A stretch of DNA of 59,835 nt from Solobacterium sp. (GCA_017941735.1 JAGAVW010000022.1:1-59835), one strand, 5' to 3'; positions 1 through 7,998 are shown, counted from the stretch's first letter. Program-made: numbers and translations. Notes: a model not told the origin generated them from the sequence alone.

Positions 1-27
1 CGCATCAATTCCAATATATACTTTCAT
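1..27 (-). CDS. Start of a transposase-like gene (IS110/DEDD type?), cut by the window edge
   Basis: Only nine codons are visible, reading MKVYIGIDA. They are preceded on the minus strand by a clear AGGAGG site seven bases or so before the ATG. A short Met-Lys stretch followed by a hydrophobic strand and G-I-D is how IS110-family DEDD transposases usually begin, where the Asp is the first RuvC-like catalytic residue. The position next to an integrated element fits a transposable element. Nine residues cannot settle the family; other RNase H/actin-fold proteins start similarly. Confidence 0.4.
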
Positions 28-231
28 TGTGACCTCCTATTTATGCATGCGGTAATCCCACACGCTTATTCCTTTCAACGATAAGTATAGTGGGTAAATC
101 CACGTTACTGTATATCTTAGGGGGTCATTTCATATTGTCTAATTACTTCTCCCTCTAATACCTTCCATGCAAGAATTCTTAGAAATAGAAAAGAATTGGA
201 GGATAAATTGGCAAAACATAAAATCAAGAAA
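28..231. other. Non-coding stretch between the transposase-like start and the cargo operon
   Basis: No convincing gene is seen. Read on the minus strand it is the leader of the transposase-like gene. It contains small hairpins: GTGG/CCAC around a six-base loop near 90-103, and CTTAT/ATAAG near 67-85. If the neighbour is an IS110 element, this leader is where its guide (bridge) RNA would lie. That part is inference. Confidence 0.3.
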
Positions 232-263
232 ATCTTGAAAAACTCAAGATGATAATTTATACT
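224..263 (+). promoter_or_regulatory. Promoter and probable operator cluster of the cargo operon
   Basis: A -35 TTGAAA (235-240) and -10 TATACT (258-263) are 17 bases apart. Three half-sites overlap the -35: TCAAGA (224-229), TCTTGA (233-238) and TCAAGA (244-249). They form two overlapping inverted repeats, and the right-hand pair extends to ATCTTGA/TCAAGAT. This layout suits autoregulation by the small helix-turn-helix protein encoded just downstream. Confidence 0.7.
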
Positions 264-311
264 GTAGATAGAATAGAAAATTATTCAGGAACTATTCAGG
301 AGGTGGTAGAG

Positions 312-533
312 ATGGCGGTGAGCTATAACAAGCTTTGGAAGATGCTCATTGATAAAAACATATCCAAAACGGAACTTACACATCTTGCAGGGATCACAAC
401 TAATGCAATGGCAAAACTCGGAAGAAACGAAGATGTTCGTGTCAAAACTTTGGAGAAATTATGCACCTCATTAGATTGCAAGTTAGATGATATTGTTGAA
501 TTTGTTCCAGATAAACAGAAAGGTAAAAGGTAA
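312..533 (+). CDS. Small Cro/C1-type (XRE) helix-turn-helix regulator
   Basis: A 73-residue protein that is almost entirely one XRE helix-turn-helix domain of the compact YozG-like type. The helices run through KLWKMLIDKNISKTEL, then the recognition region AGITTNAMAKLGRNEDVRV, and end in DIVEF. The ATG at 312 is chosen over the in-frame one at 249 because it has an AGGAGGTGG site at 298-306 and the 249 start would lie inside the promoter. It is the first gene of the operon, six bases before the metallopeptidase, and the half-sites over the promoter suggest it represses its own transcription. Small regulators of this kind commonly head cargo operons on mobile elements. The DNA-binding fold is secure; the regulated targets are inferred. 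Confidence 0.85.
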   Translation: MAVSYNKLWKMLIDKNISKTELTHLAGITTNAMAKLGRNEDVRVKTLEKLCTSLDCKLDDIVEFVPDKQKGKR

Positions 534-538
534 AGCTT

Positions 539-2962
539 ATGTCATACAATGCAGAATTATATATGCATGAACTGGATAGAAAAGCTTTTGCCGCATTAAA
601 TCAATTCCCTAAATTTGTAAAACTACAGGAAGCCTACATTGCAAATGTTGACGAAAAAGCGGCAAAGATAGAATTTCTATCTACTGCAATCAGGTTAAGT
701 GATAATCAAATGCCTGAAATCTATAATTTGCTTCCACCGATTTGCGAGAAGCTAGGTATTGTCACTCCTGACTTATACATGATTAAGTCGGAAAACAAAG
801 ATGACTTAAATGCATTTACTGGAGGAATCACAGAGCCGTTTATCTGTGTAACTTCAGAATTAGTGAAACAGTGTCCACCGGAAATGGTTTCCAGTGTGAT
901 TGCTCACGAATGTGGGCATATTGCCTGTAAGCACGTTGTGTATCATTCTCTAGCAAGAAACTTTGCAAACGGCATTGCTGCAAGTCCCTTGACTAAGATT
1001 CCGGGAATAAAAAGATACATATCCAGAACTTTAATTACGGCTCTTAGATTCTGGGATAGGTGTAGTGAACTTTCAGCAGACAGAGCTGCTGTTCTTTGTG
1101 ATGGCTCATCGGATAAGACAGTAGAGATGCTTCTTAAGATTCGTGGATTTGATGAAAACATAAATCGAGAAGAATTCATCAAACAAGCACTTGATCTTAA
1201 AGAATTTGTAAATGATTCTAAGTCAAACAAAATGATGGAACAAATGCTTGTTCAATGGAACAGCCATCCACTTCTAGCTACTAGAGCATATGAAGTTTAT
1301 GATTGGGAAAATTCTAATCAATATAAAGGGATAATTGATGGAACGTTTACTGTAGAAGATTTACAGGAAGAAAATGAAAGAGAAGAAGAACAAGAAATAA
1401 TAAATGCATCTATTACCATAGAAGATAAATCTTCTGAAGCGTCAGTTGCTAATGAAGTTCCTGTAGAATATCAAATTGCTTTAGAGCAGAGATTGAATCA
1501 AGTAAATAATGAGCTTGATAGATATACTAACTATGCTGATGGTGTTCAATATGCATATTCAATTGCTTGTGGAATAATTTCAGGAGCAATTGATTCCGCA
1601 TTCTTTGCTGATACAACAATTATCAATAATGATATTGGATTCTCGCATAGACAAGTCAACGAATTTATTCAGGAGTATGCTGCATCAAGAGGTCTTGGTG
1701 GAGATAGGCTAAAAGATTGTATTAGTGATCTCGAGCAAGCTTTCAAAGTTGCACAAGACAATGTATGGAAAGGCGCGGATATAGGAGTCTCTGCAAAAAA
1801 TCATCACCTAGCAGATTTAGCTCATCATCCAACGCCTGCAGGCTTAATGTCAGCGTTGATTGTACAGTTCCTTCGTGTTGGAACTTTTGTGAATAAAGAT
1901 GGAGAATGGCACTTCAAATTTGTTCCTACAACAAAAGAAGATATTGCCAATATTGCAATTCCTGCTGTCATTACAGGTGTGCTGAATTGGCTTATAGCTA
2001 TCTCCACTGAAAAATACGAAGAGGAAAGTGGAAAAGAAATACCGCAAGCATTAAAGAGATTAGCTCATGTAATTGCTTCTACACCTGAAATTATTGAAGT
2101 AGTAAAATGCGCTGACAATTGGTTTGGACATCTTGTTAGTGACATGGGAGGTTCAAAGAACACGGCAGGAGGTGGAATGGGTGTACCAGGAGTATTCCTC
2201 TCATTGCTTCATGAGGTTTCATCGTTGCCGATACTTAAAGACTCTAATTTGCCAGCGATTGTGAATGATTTGTATGTGAATAAAAAACTAGATTTACGAC
2301 ATGAATTAGCTCTTGCAGAAAACCTAAAATTGCAATCAGTTCCAGTTATCTTTAACGAAATTTGTGTACGATTGGGGTTCATGCTTCTCCAATTAGAAAC
2401 TGAACTACTCGAAAACGGAAGTCTTGAAAGAGTTAATTGGAGAAGAGTTGTTCCTTTTGCAAACAGATCTGTAGATAGATGCCTTGCTATAGCTGCAATT
2501 ACCTTTAATGTGGTCGATACTGGAGATGCAGCATTAAGGGCAGCTATTGAATCTGGAGGAAACTGGGTATTGTTCTCTGGAAGATTCGTGGCTAGATATA
2601 ATTTCGTTGGAGCAGGAAGAGCTGCACTTGCGATTGTAAAAGAAGTTTCTAACGAAAAGAAAGAAGCTCAGTTGATACATGAAAGAATGCTTCTTATGGA
2701 TACTAAGGCACAGATAATGTATCAGCAACTTCAACAATTCAAAGCACAGCTTGAAGAAAAAGTATCAAATTATCTCGCAGAAGATATATCGGCCTTTATG
2801 GAAGGTTTTGATTATATGAAAGAAGGTCTTGAGACTGGTGATTCAAATCTTGTCATTAAAGGAAATGTGGTGATTCAAAAAGTTCTAGGAAGAGAACCAC
2901 AATTCACCACGCAAGAAGAGTTTGATGAACTGATGGAGTCAGATGCTCCACTACAGTTTTAG
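539..2962 (+). CDS. M48-type zinc metallopeptidase with a long unassigned C-terminal region
   Basis: An 807-residue protein. Residues about 50-270 look like a peptidase family M48 domain. The zinc-binding HExxH motif appears as HECGH at 123-127, and the third ligand is probably Glu177 in SELSADRA. M48 enzymes (HtpX, Ste24, Oma1) are usually 250-450 residues and membrane-bound; here there are no obvious membrane segments around the active site. The remaining 500 or so residues are not recognised. They contain an acidic linker near 275-310, a mostly helical region, and a Gly-rich patch near residues 535-545. The gene sits between the regulator and the TerB-like gene in a tight operon (18-base gap to the next). 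The active site is intact, so proteolysis is likely; the substrate is unknown. Confidence 0.8.
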   Translation: MSYNAELYMHELDRKAFAALNQFPKFVKLQEAYIANVDEKAAKIEFLSTAIRLSDNQMPEIYNLLPPICEKLGIVTPDLYMIKSENKDDLNAFTGGITEPFICVTSELVKQCPPEMVSSVIAHECGHIACKHVVYHSLARNFANGIAASPLTKIPGIKRYISRTLITALRFWDRCSELSADRAAVLCDGSSDKTVEMLLKIRGFDENINREEFIKQALDLKEFVNDSKSNKMMEQMLVQWNSHPLLATRAYEVYDWENSNQYKGIIDGTFTVEDLQEENEREEEQEIINASITIEDKSSEASVANEVPVEYQIALEQRLNQVNNELDRYTNYADGVQYAYSIACGIISGAIDSAFFADTTIINNDIGFSHRQVNEFIQEYAASRGLGGDRLKDCISDLEQAFKVAQDNVWKGADIGVSAKNHHLADLAHHPTPAGLMSALIVQFLRVGTFVNKDGEWHFKFVPTTKEDIANIAIPAVITGVLNWLIAISTEKYEEESGKEIPQALKRLAHVIASTPEIIEVVKCADNWFGHLVSDMGGSKNTAGGGMGVPGVFLSLLHEVSSLPILKDSNLPAIVNDLYVNKKLDLRHELALAENLKLQSVPVIFNEICVRLGFMLLQLETELLENGSLERVNWRRVVPFANRSVDRCLAIAAITFNVVDTGDAALRAAIESGGNWVLFSGRFVARYNFVGAGRAALAIVKEVSNEKKEAQLIHERMLLMDTKAQIMYQQLQQFKAQLEEKVSNYLAEDISAFMEGFDYMKEGLETGDSNLVIKGNVVIQKVLGREPQFTTQEEFDELMESDAPLQF

Positions 2963-2979
2963 GAAAGGGGGAATCAAAA

Positions 2980-3849
2980 ATGTCCAAAGAGAAAAAAGGG
3001 TTTAACCTTAAAGAAAAATTACAAGAAGCTGTTGATTCCGCTAAAGATGCGGTTAAGGATATTGATCTTTCCGATGCAAAAGAGAAGATTCAAGATGCAG
3101 TGGATTCAACCAAAGATGCTGTTAAGAAAGTTAAACTTCCAGATGTTGATATAAAGAACCTTTTCAAGAAGAAGGAAGATAAAGAAACGCCGGAAGGTGA
3201 AGAGTCAAATGAGACAGTAGAAGAAGTAGAAGCGTCTAAGGATAAAGTTGTTAGTGTAAAAGAAGCTGAAATCAAAGAAGCAGATGTTCTTAATATCACA
3301 GCTATTCCAACAAAGAATGCGATAAAAATCATTTACTATTTGATGGCTGCTGATGGAGAAATCTTTCATAGCGAAGAAGAGAAATTTGATTCAATCGGAA
3401 AAGAGCTTGATCCAAAATTTGCTGAACATAAAGAACAAATTGTTAAAGAGTGTCAAGCGCAGCTTGATAAGGTTATTGATCCAGAAGATTATTATGATAC
3501 ATTACAGGACGGCATTGAAGATTCTCTTATCCACATGAAAGTAACAGATGATTCTTTCATTACTCCAAAACTTCTGGTATGGGATTTACTCACTATTGCA
3601 TACAGTGATGAACAGTATAACGAAGTAGAACGAAAGCTTCTTAAATATGTAGTGAGAAAAACCAATATTGATAAAGCTGTATTCCTAGAAATGGAAAGCA
3701 GCATTCTAACAATGATGGATATTGAAAATGAACTTGAATGGATTAAGACAACTGACAGACCATATTTGACTATCGAAGCAATGGTCAATGAGCTAAACGA
3801 TAGAAAGAGTGTCATCTTTGAAAGCGTCAAAGATTTGATTGCACTGTAA
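2980..3849 (+). CDS. TerB-like domain protein with charged coiled N-terminus
   Basis: A 289-residue protein without a signal peptide. The first 60 residues hold two similar 20-residue amphipathic segments, each containing AVDSxKDAVK, followed by a Lys/Glu-rich linker. From about residue 105 onward it resembles the TerB (tellurite-resistance/DjlA-N) helical domain, with AADGEIFHSEEEKFDSIG as the typical acidic first repeat and AYSDEQYNEVERKLLKYV as the second. TerB-like domains bind divalent metal and occur in stress and phage-related gene clusters. It is expressed from AAAGGGGG upstream of its ATG, between the metallopeptidase and the glycine-zipper gene. The domain call is by pattern; its partnership with the neighbours is inferred from synteny. 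Confidence 0.65.
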   Translation: MSKEKKGFNLKEKLQEAVDSAKDAVKDIDLSDAKEKIQDAVDSTKDAVKKVKLPDVDIKNLFKKKEDKETPEGEESNETVEEVEASKDKVVSVKEAEIKEADVLNITAIPTKNAIKIIYYLMAADGEIFHSEEEKFDSIGKELDPKFAEHKEQIVKECQAQLDKVIDPEDYYDTLQDGIEDSLIHMKVTDDSFITPKLLVWDLLTIAYSDEQYNEVERKLLKYVVRKTNIDKAVFLEMESSILTMMDIENELEWIKTTDRPYLTIEAMVNELNDRKSVIFESVKDLIAL

Positions 3850-3861
3850 GGAGGGAAGGAT

Positions 3862-4875
3862 ATGCCATTACCATTACTATTTATAGGTGTAGCTGCTGCA
3901 ACTGGAACATTTGGAGTTGGTAGCACGATTAAAGCTGGCATAGATGCTAGTAAAGCAAAAGCAATAAATAAAAATGCAAATGAAATAGTCCAAGATTCCA
4001 CAGATTGGCTTAATGCACAACGACTTGCGTGTGGTCGTTCTTTGACTCAATTAGGTGAAGTAAAGATGTATGTGCTTAACAGCACTGTTACTGAATTCCT
4101 TGATACTTTCCAGAAAATCAAAAATGTTGATTTCAAAGATACAGAAGGACTTCAGGAATTGCATAAGCTTCATGTAGATGAAAATACATTTACAGAAATG
4201 AGGTCTCTTGTGAACTTTGCTGGTTCGCTTGCAGGTGGAACAGTTGCTGGAACCGCAGGAGGAGCATTAGTGGCTTTCGGTGCATATGGTGCAGCTCAAG
4301 CACTAGCCGTTGCATCAACAGGAACTGCTATTGCAACATTAAGCGGTGCCGCAGCTACAAATGCAACGTTAGCATTCTTTGGTGGAGGATCGCTTGCGGC
4401 TGGCGGCCTCGGCATGGCTGGCGGTGCAGCTGTTCTTGGTGGACTAGTTGCTGGGCCGGCACTTGCTGTTATGGGACTTGTAGCTGGTAATGCGGCTAAG
4501 AAAAATCTAGAAAAGGCTTATACAAATAGAGCGGAAGCGATACAAATTGCTTCTCAACTTAACTCCGCTGGACTTCAATGCGAAACGATTAGAAGAAGAA
4601 CTTATATGTTCTACAATTTGCTATCGAGATTAGATACATATTTCTTGCCTCTTATTTATAAGATGGAAGATATATTTGAAAAAGAAGGAGATGACTATAG
4701 TAAATATTCGCCTGAATCTAAGTCTGTAATAGCATCCTGCGTCAGTGTTGCTGTATCAATTAAATCTGTTTTGGATACGCCATTGCTAACCGATGATGGG
4801 CTCCTCACAGATGAATCTGAAGGAACAGCGACAAATATCGAGGGATTCCTTAATAACATGAGAATCAGTTATTAA
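3862..4875 (+). CDS. Glycine/alanine-zipper membrane-active protein of unknown function
   Basis: A 337-residue protein. It starts with a hydrophobic stretch (LPLLFIGVAAATGTFGVG), continues with a helical region, and then has a long Gly/Ala-rich block at about residues 115-215. That block carries repeated GxxxG spacing such as GGSLAAGGLGMAGGAAVLGG, the signature of glycine-zipper segments that pack tightly in membranes or pores. The C-terminal third is soluble and helical. It is the last gene of the operon, preceded by AAGGAGGG and followed by a strong terminator. The composition suggests membrane insertion, which would fit an effector or pore role. I do not recognise a named family. Confidence 0.65.
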   Translation: MPLPLLFIGVAAATGTFGVGSTIKAGIDASKAKAINKNANEIVQDSTDWLNAQRLACGRSLTQLGEVKMYVLNSTVTEFLDTFQKIKNVDFKDTEGLQELHKLHVDENTFTEMRSLVNFAGSLAGGTVAGTAGGALVAFGAYGAAQALAVASTGTAIATLSGAAATNATLAFFGGGSLAAGGLGMAGGAAVLGGLVAGPALAVMGLVAGNAAKKNLEKAYTNRAEAIQIASQLNSAGLQCETIRRRTYMFYNLLSRLDTYFLPLIYKMEDIFEKEGDDYSKYSPESKSVIASCVSVAVSIKSVLDTPLLTDDGLLTDESEGTATNIEGFLNNMRISY

Positions 4876-4899
4876 GTATCAAAAATAGAATTATCTAGG

Positions 4900-4927
4900 G
4901 GCAGCAGGCTTTTACCTGCTGCCTTTT
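4900..4927 (+). terminator. Terminator of the cargo operon
   Basis: GGCAGCAGG and CCTGCTGCC form a perfect nine-pair stem around a six-base loop, followed by TTTT. It lies 25 bases after the last cargo gene. Confidence 0.85.
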
Positions 4928-4970
4928 CAAATTACAAGGGAACCATTATTGGATTCCGCTCGTCTTTTGC

Positions 4971-5000
4971 CCGACCGGTCATCTCCGGTCGGATTTTTTT
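4971..5000 (+). terminator. Second strong terminator before the recombination module
   Basis: CCGACCGG and CCGGTCGG pair perfectly around TCATCT, followed by ATTTTTTT. Together with the preceding terminator it insulates the sigma-factor/integrase module from cargo transcription. No gene is seen between the two. Confidence 0.85.
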
Positions 5001-5112
5001 ATGTTTTCCGGGATTTTTTTATCAATAATTTTCTATTTTCGCACTTTTGTGCATGGAAGGGTTATGGAAGGGGACATCACCGACTTTGTGAATGTGGAAG
5101 GAGGTGAAATCT

Positions 5113-5547
5113 ATGTCATTAGAAGAACACGTTCAATTTCTTATCCGCTGTCAGTTTAACGCTTATTGCAAGAAGTCAATAGCTAATAGAGCAGCGGAAA
5201 TTAAAAGGAAGAACAAGAGCCGTTGGGAGAACGAGTATTACTTTGAAGATTTATCACCATTTGATCAGGAAAGAATTCAGATGGTTGAAGAAATCTTGGA
5301 GGAAGAACCGACACACTACTTAGTTGGGGGACAAGTAATTCCGGAGAAAGTTCTTCACAAGGCGATAGATAGTCTTCCTGAAAAGAAGCGACACGTTATT
5401 CATCTGTATTATTTTGACGAGCTTAATGATGTTGAGATTGCTAAAATGCTTAGTCTCTCACAAAAAGCAGTCAATTACAGAAGGAATCGTGCACTTGAAG
5501 CAATTAAACAATTCTTGGAGGAACACAAACATGACGAAAATGAGTAA
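5113..5547 (+). CDS. Sigma-70-like factor of a Tn916-type element (Orf7-like)
   Basis: A 144-residue protein with a C-terminal sigma region 4: LPEKKRHVIHLYYFDELNDVEIAKMLSLSQKAV is split across the helix-turn-helix, followed by RRNRALEAIKQFLEE. Tn916-family integrative elements carry a sigma-like Orf7 of this length in the same place, controlling element transfer genes. The ATG at 5113 is used because it has a perfect GGAAGGAGGTGA site; the upstream in-frame ATG lies before that site. Its end overlaps the next gene by 17 bases, so the two are probably translationally coupled. Its target promoters cannot be told from this window. Confidence 0.75.
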   Translation: MSLEEHVQFLIRCQFNAYCKKSIANRAAEIKRKNKSRWENEYYFEDLSPFDQERIQMVEEILEEEPTHYLVGGQVIPEKVLHKAIDSLPEKKRHVIHLYYFDELNDVEIAKMLSLSQKAVNYRRNRALEAIKQFLEEHKHDENE

Positions 5548-5776
5548 TGACTCTAAGGAAAGAGGCTTATTACCATTCGATGTCATTGTGGCTGCCAACA
5601 CAGGTGATCCACAGGCAATTCTTACTGTCATGAAACATTATGACAGCTGGATGATGCTTCAAGCCAGAAGACGGTTTGTAAAGCCAAATGGTGAATCGAG
5701 CTATGCAGTAGATCAGGAAATCTATGATGAGCTGATGATAAAGCTTATCGAAGTTATTCTTTCCTTCGAGGTCTAA
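5531..5776 (+). CDS. Helix-turn-helix protein, Tn916 Orf8-like
   Basis: An 81-residue protein with the layout of the short helix-turn-helix proteins that follow the sigma-like gene in Tn916-family elements: LLPFDVIVAANTGDPQAI, then a tail rich in basic and aromatic residues (MLQARRRFVKPNG). The ATG at 5531 is preferred because GGAGGA lies eight bases upstream, inside the end of the sigma gene. A second in-frame ATG at 5540 is possible. It overlaps the preceding gene and is followed by a long untranslated stretch before the excisionase. Role in element regulation is inferred from family and position. Confidence 0.7.
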   Translation: MTKMSNDSKERGLLPFDVIVAANTGDPQAILTVMKHYDSWMMLQARRRFVKPNGESSYAVDQEIYDELMIKLIEVILSFEV

Positions 5777-5781
5777 TTAAG

Positions 5782-5820
5782 TGCCTGTGCTTGGTCTCCT
5801 TCCCACAGGCATTATTCATT
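5782..5820 (+). terminator. Weak hairpin after the Orf8-like gene
   Basis: TGCCTGTG and CACAGGCA pair perfectly around a 14-base loop, followed by TTATTCATT. The large loop and interrupted T tract make it a weak terminator, or simply the first stem of the RNA-like region that follows. Confidence 0.4.
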
Positions 5821-5839
5821 GAGAAAACTATTTGTTCTT

Positions 5840-6150
5840 TGACAAAGAAAGCTTTGCAAGATAACGGCAGAGCAGCATAGTGGTACGGATAACTTTCCCA
5901 CTGCAACGAGCCAAGGCGATAGGTGCGCCATGACTCCTTTTTATTGGAAGAGCGATAAACATGCTATCGAGGAATTGAAGTAGGAACTCAATGGGCGGTG
6001 ATGTGTAGTGGGCATAATGATACTCCCTTATAGTCACAGTCCGAGCGTTAAAAGCGTCGCAGGCAATGAGTAGGGTCACATGAGAACCATGCGAGGGTGA
6101 GATTCCCGTGGGCTACCTGAAGCCATCCGGTACACGTTAAAAGCAATCTA
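5840..6150 (+). ncRNA. Probable structured RNA between the Orf8-like and excisionase genes
   Basis: About 310 bases with no convincing gene but visibly more G+C-rich than the flanks and packed with short perfect stems. Examples are GGCG/CGCC near 5915-5929, CGATA/TATCG near 5953-5969, ATTGA/TCAAT near 5975-5991, CATG/CATG near 6079-6091 and GGCT/AGCC near 6111-6124. The last stem lies shortly before the excisionase ribosome-binding site. I cannot assign it to a known RNA family. It may be an independent RNA or a long leader controlling excisionase and integrase. Confidence 0.45.
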
Positions 6151-6172
6151 AAGAAACAGGAGGTGCTTTCAT

Positions 6173-6382
6173 ATGAGCAAAATAGAAAAAGTGCCCCTTT
6201 GGGAAAAATATGTATTAACAGTCTTTGAAGCTGCGGAGTATTTCAATATAGGAGAGAAGAAGATTCGTTTTCTAATCAATGAACACTTAAGAGATAATAC
6301 ATTCGTATTAGTGAATGGCACAAAGACACTCATCATCAGAAAGAAATTCGAAGAGTTTCTGGATAAAGTTACAGAGATTTAA
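6173..6382 (+). CDS. xis: Excisionase (Tn916 Xis-like)
   Basis: A 69-residue protein closely matching the shape of Tn916 Xis (67 residues): VPLWEKYVLTVFEAAEYFNIG at the start, a winged-helix middle with KKIRFLI, and a basic tail LIIRKKFEEFLDKV. Xis proteins bend DNA at the element ends and direct integrase toward excision. It has a strong ACAGGAGGTG site and lies about 100 bases before the integrase. The neighbouring integrase of the same subfamily supports the call. Confidence 0.85.
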   Translation: MSKIEKVPLWEKYVLTVFEAAEYFNIGEKKIRFLINEHLRDNTFVLVNGTKTLIIRKKFEEFLDKVTEI

Positions 6383-6398
6383 CCGAATCATACTGAAA

Positions 6399-6441
6399 GG
6401 CGGTCTGGTAAATGGTATAATGCCAATATCAGACCGTCTTT
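6399..6441 (+). terminator. Hairpin between excisionase and integrase genes
   Basis: GGCGGTCTG and CAGACCGTC pair with one G-T over an interrupted loop, then CTTTG. The T tract is short, so it may attenuate rather than end transcription into the integrase gene. Confidence 0.4.
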
Positions 6442-6480
6442 GCTCCGTTCCTGAAGTAGAAAATACGAAGGAGGAGCTAA

Positions 6481-7680
6481 ATGAGCAATAAAAGACGCGA
6501 CAACAAAGGTCGCATTTTAAGAAGCGGAGAGAGCCAAACAAAAGACGGTAAATACAGATTCACTTACTATGAAAATGGTAAGCAAAAGTGTCTCTATAGT
6601 TGGAAGCTGGAGCACTATGACACAATCCCTAAAGGTAAGAGGGACTGTATTTCATTAAGAGAACAGGAATTAGCATTAAAGAATCCTAAGAATCCGGGAT
6701 TACCAGCTGAAGTAGCTGGACTAACGGTTTACGAATTGGCAAATCGATATGTCAAGCAACGCAAGAATGTCAGAGCCAATACTCGTTCAGGATATAAGAC
6801 AGTTCTCAATTTCTTGTCTCATGATCCATTTGGCGCAATGTCAGTGGGTGAAGTGAAAACTTCTGATGCAAAGCTTTGGTTAGTATCACTTCAAGAAGTG
6901 CAAAAGAAGAAGTACAGTACCATCCATACCATTAGGGGAGTCCTAAGACCAGCGTTCCGCATGGCGGTAGAGGATGACCTACTTCCAAAGAATCCATTTG
7001 ACTTTGAACTTGGTTCAGTAATCGTCAATGATTCTGTCACAAGAGAAGCTATATCAAAAGAAGATGAAATCCGCATGATGGAATTCATCAAGAATGATAA
7101 TCATTTCTGTAAGTATTACGATGCGATTTACATCCTATTCAATACAGGAATGAGAATCTCAGAATTTTGTGGGCTGACTCTAGACAAAGTAGACCTGAAA
7201 GGGAAGACCATATCTGTGGATCATCAGCTTGTAAGGTCTAGTGACATGGAATATATCATCCAATCCCCAAAGACGGAATGTGGCGAAAGGAAACTTCCTA
7301 TCAGGGATGATGTTGTGGAATGTTTCAAGAACATCATAGAGAACAGACCTACACCAGCTGAGGAACCGGTTATTGACGGTGTAAAAGGATTCTTGTACTT
7401 GGATAAGAATGATATGCCGATGGTGGCTCTCCATTGGGAAAAGTATTTCCAACATATCATTCAAAAGCACAACTATTACAATGATGAGAATCCATTACCG
7501 AAAGTAACGCCACATGTATGCAGACATACCTATTGCAGCAACATGGCGAAGACTGGACTCAATCCTAAAACCCTTCAATATCTCATGGGACACGCTGATA
7601 TCAGCGTAACGTTAAACACTTATACCCATATCAAGTTTGAGGATGCTAGGGAAGAGCTTGTAAGGTCGAATCTGTTATAA
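6481..7680 (+). CDS. int: Tyrosine recombinase/integrase, Tn916 family
   Basis: A 399-residue integrase like that of Tn916 (405 residues). It has the N-terminal arm-binding domain (MSNKRRDNKGRILRSGESQ), a SAM-like core-binding domain at about 80-175, and a catalytic domain with all expected residues: Arg225 (NTGMR), Lys264 (SPKTECGER), His345 and Arg348 (HVCRH), His371 (GHADIS) and nucleophile Tyr381 (NTYTH). It cuts and joins the element ends during integration and excision. The gene is the last of the element, with AAGGAGG upstream, and is followed by a repeat-rich end. No frameshift is seen, so the enzyme looks functional. Confidence 0.95.
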   Translation: MSNKRRDNKGRILRSGESQTKDGKYRFTYYENGKQKCLYSWKLEHYDTIPKGKRDCISLREQELALKNPKNPGLPAEVAGLTVYELANRYVKQRKNVRANTRSGYKTVLNFLSHDPFGAMSVGEVKTSDAKLWLVSLQEVQKKKYSTIHTIRGVLRPAFRMAVEDDLLPKNPFDFELGSVIVNDSVTREAISKEDEIRMMEFIKNDNHFCKYYDAIYILFNTGMRISEFCGLTLDKVDLKGKTISVDHQLVRSSDMEYIIQSPKTECGERKLPIRDDVVECFKNIIENRPTPAEEPVIDGVKGFLYLDKNDMPMVALHWEKYFQHIIQKHNYYNDENPLPKVTPHVCRHTYCSNMAKTGLNPKTLQYLMGHADISVTLNTYTHIKFEDAREELVRSNLL

Positions 7681-7998
7681 AAAAGGTTAGTGTGTCTGGT
7701 TGATAAACTAACCGAAAAGTGGATGTTTTAGGGAAAAATGTTGGTAATATTGGTAAGACTTGAAGTGCCTTTTACCAACATGACCAACATTGTTGGTAAA
7801 AATCGAGAGGTAGAATGCTATGGCATACCGACCAATCATTTACCAACGTTTTACCAACATTCAGGGAAAAAATATGCCAAATCATGATAAGTTATGCCAC
7901 GACAGTCAAAAAATGACCTCGAAAAACCGAAGTCAAAAAACGTGGCAAAACGCTGTAAAATCAGGCATTTCTTGGCATAGTAAGGAGCGAAAAAATCG
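7681..7998. other. Element end: integrase-binding repeats and probable attachment junction
   Basis: No credible gene lies here. At least six GTTGGTAA/TTACCAAC-type sites occur at 7740, 7749 (ATTGGTAA), 7772, 7792, 7840 and 7851 in both orientations. AGTCAAAAAA is repeated at 7904 and 7931, and TGGCATA at 7821 and 7973 with inverted copies at 7873 and 7893. Such clusters are typical arm-type sites at the ends of Tn916-like elements. The junction with the chromosome probably lies between about 7940 and 7990; the other end is outside the window, so it cannot be fixed. Confidence 0.6.

Noticed and set aside
3492..4001. 169-codon minus-strand frame across the TerB-like/glycine-zipper junction
   Set aside because: Antisense to two coding genes with much better context; its composition mirrors their codons.
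5828..6079. Minus-strand frame in the region between the Orf8-like gene and xis
   Set aside because: No ribosome-binding site and protein-like composition is poor; the stretch looks like structured RNA instead.
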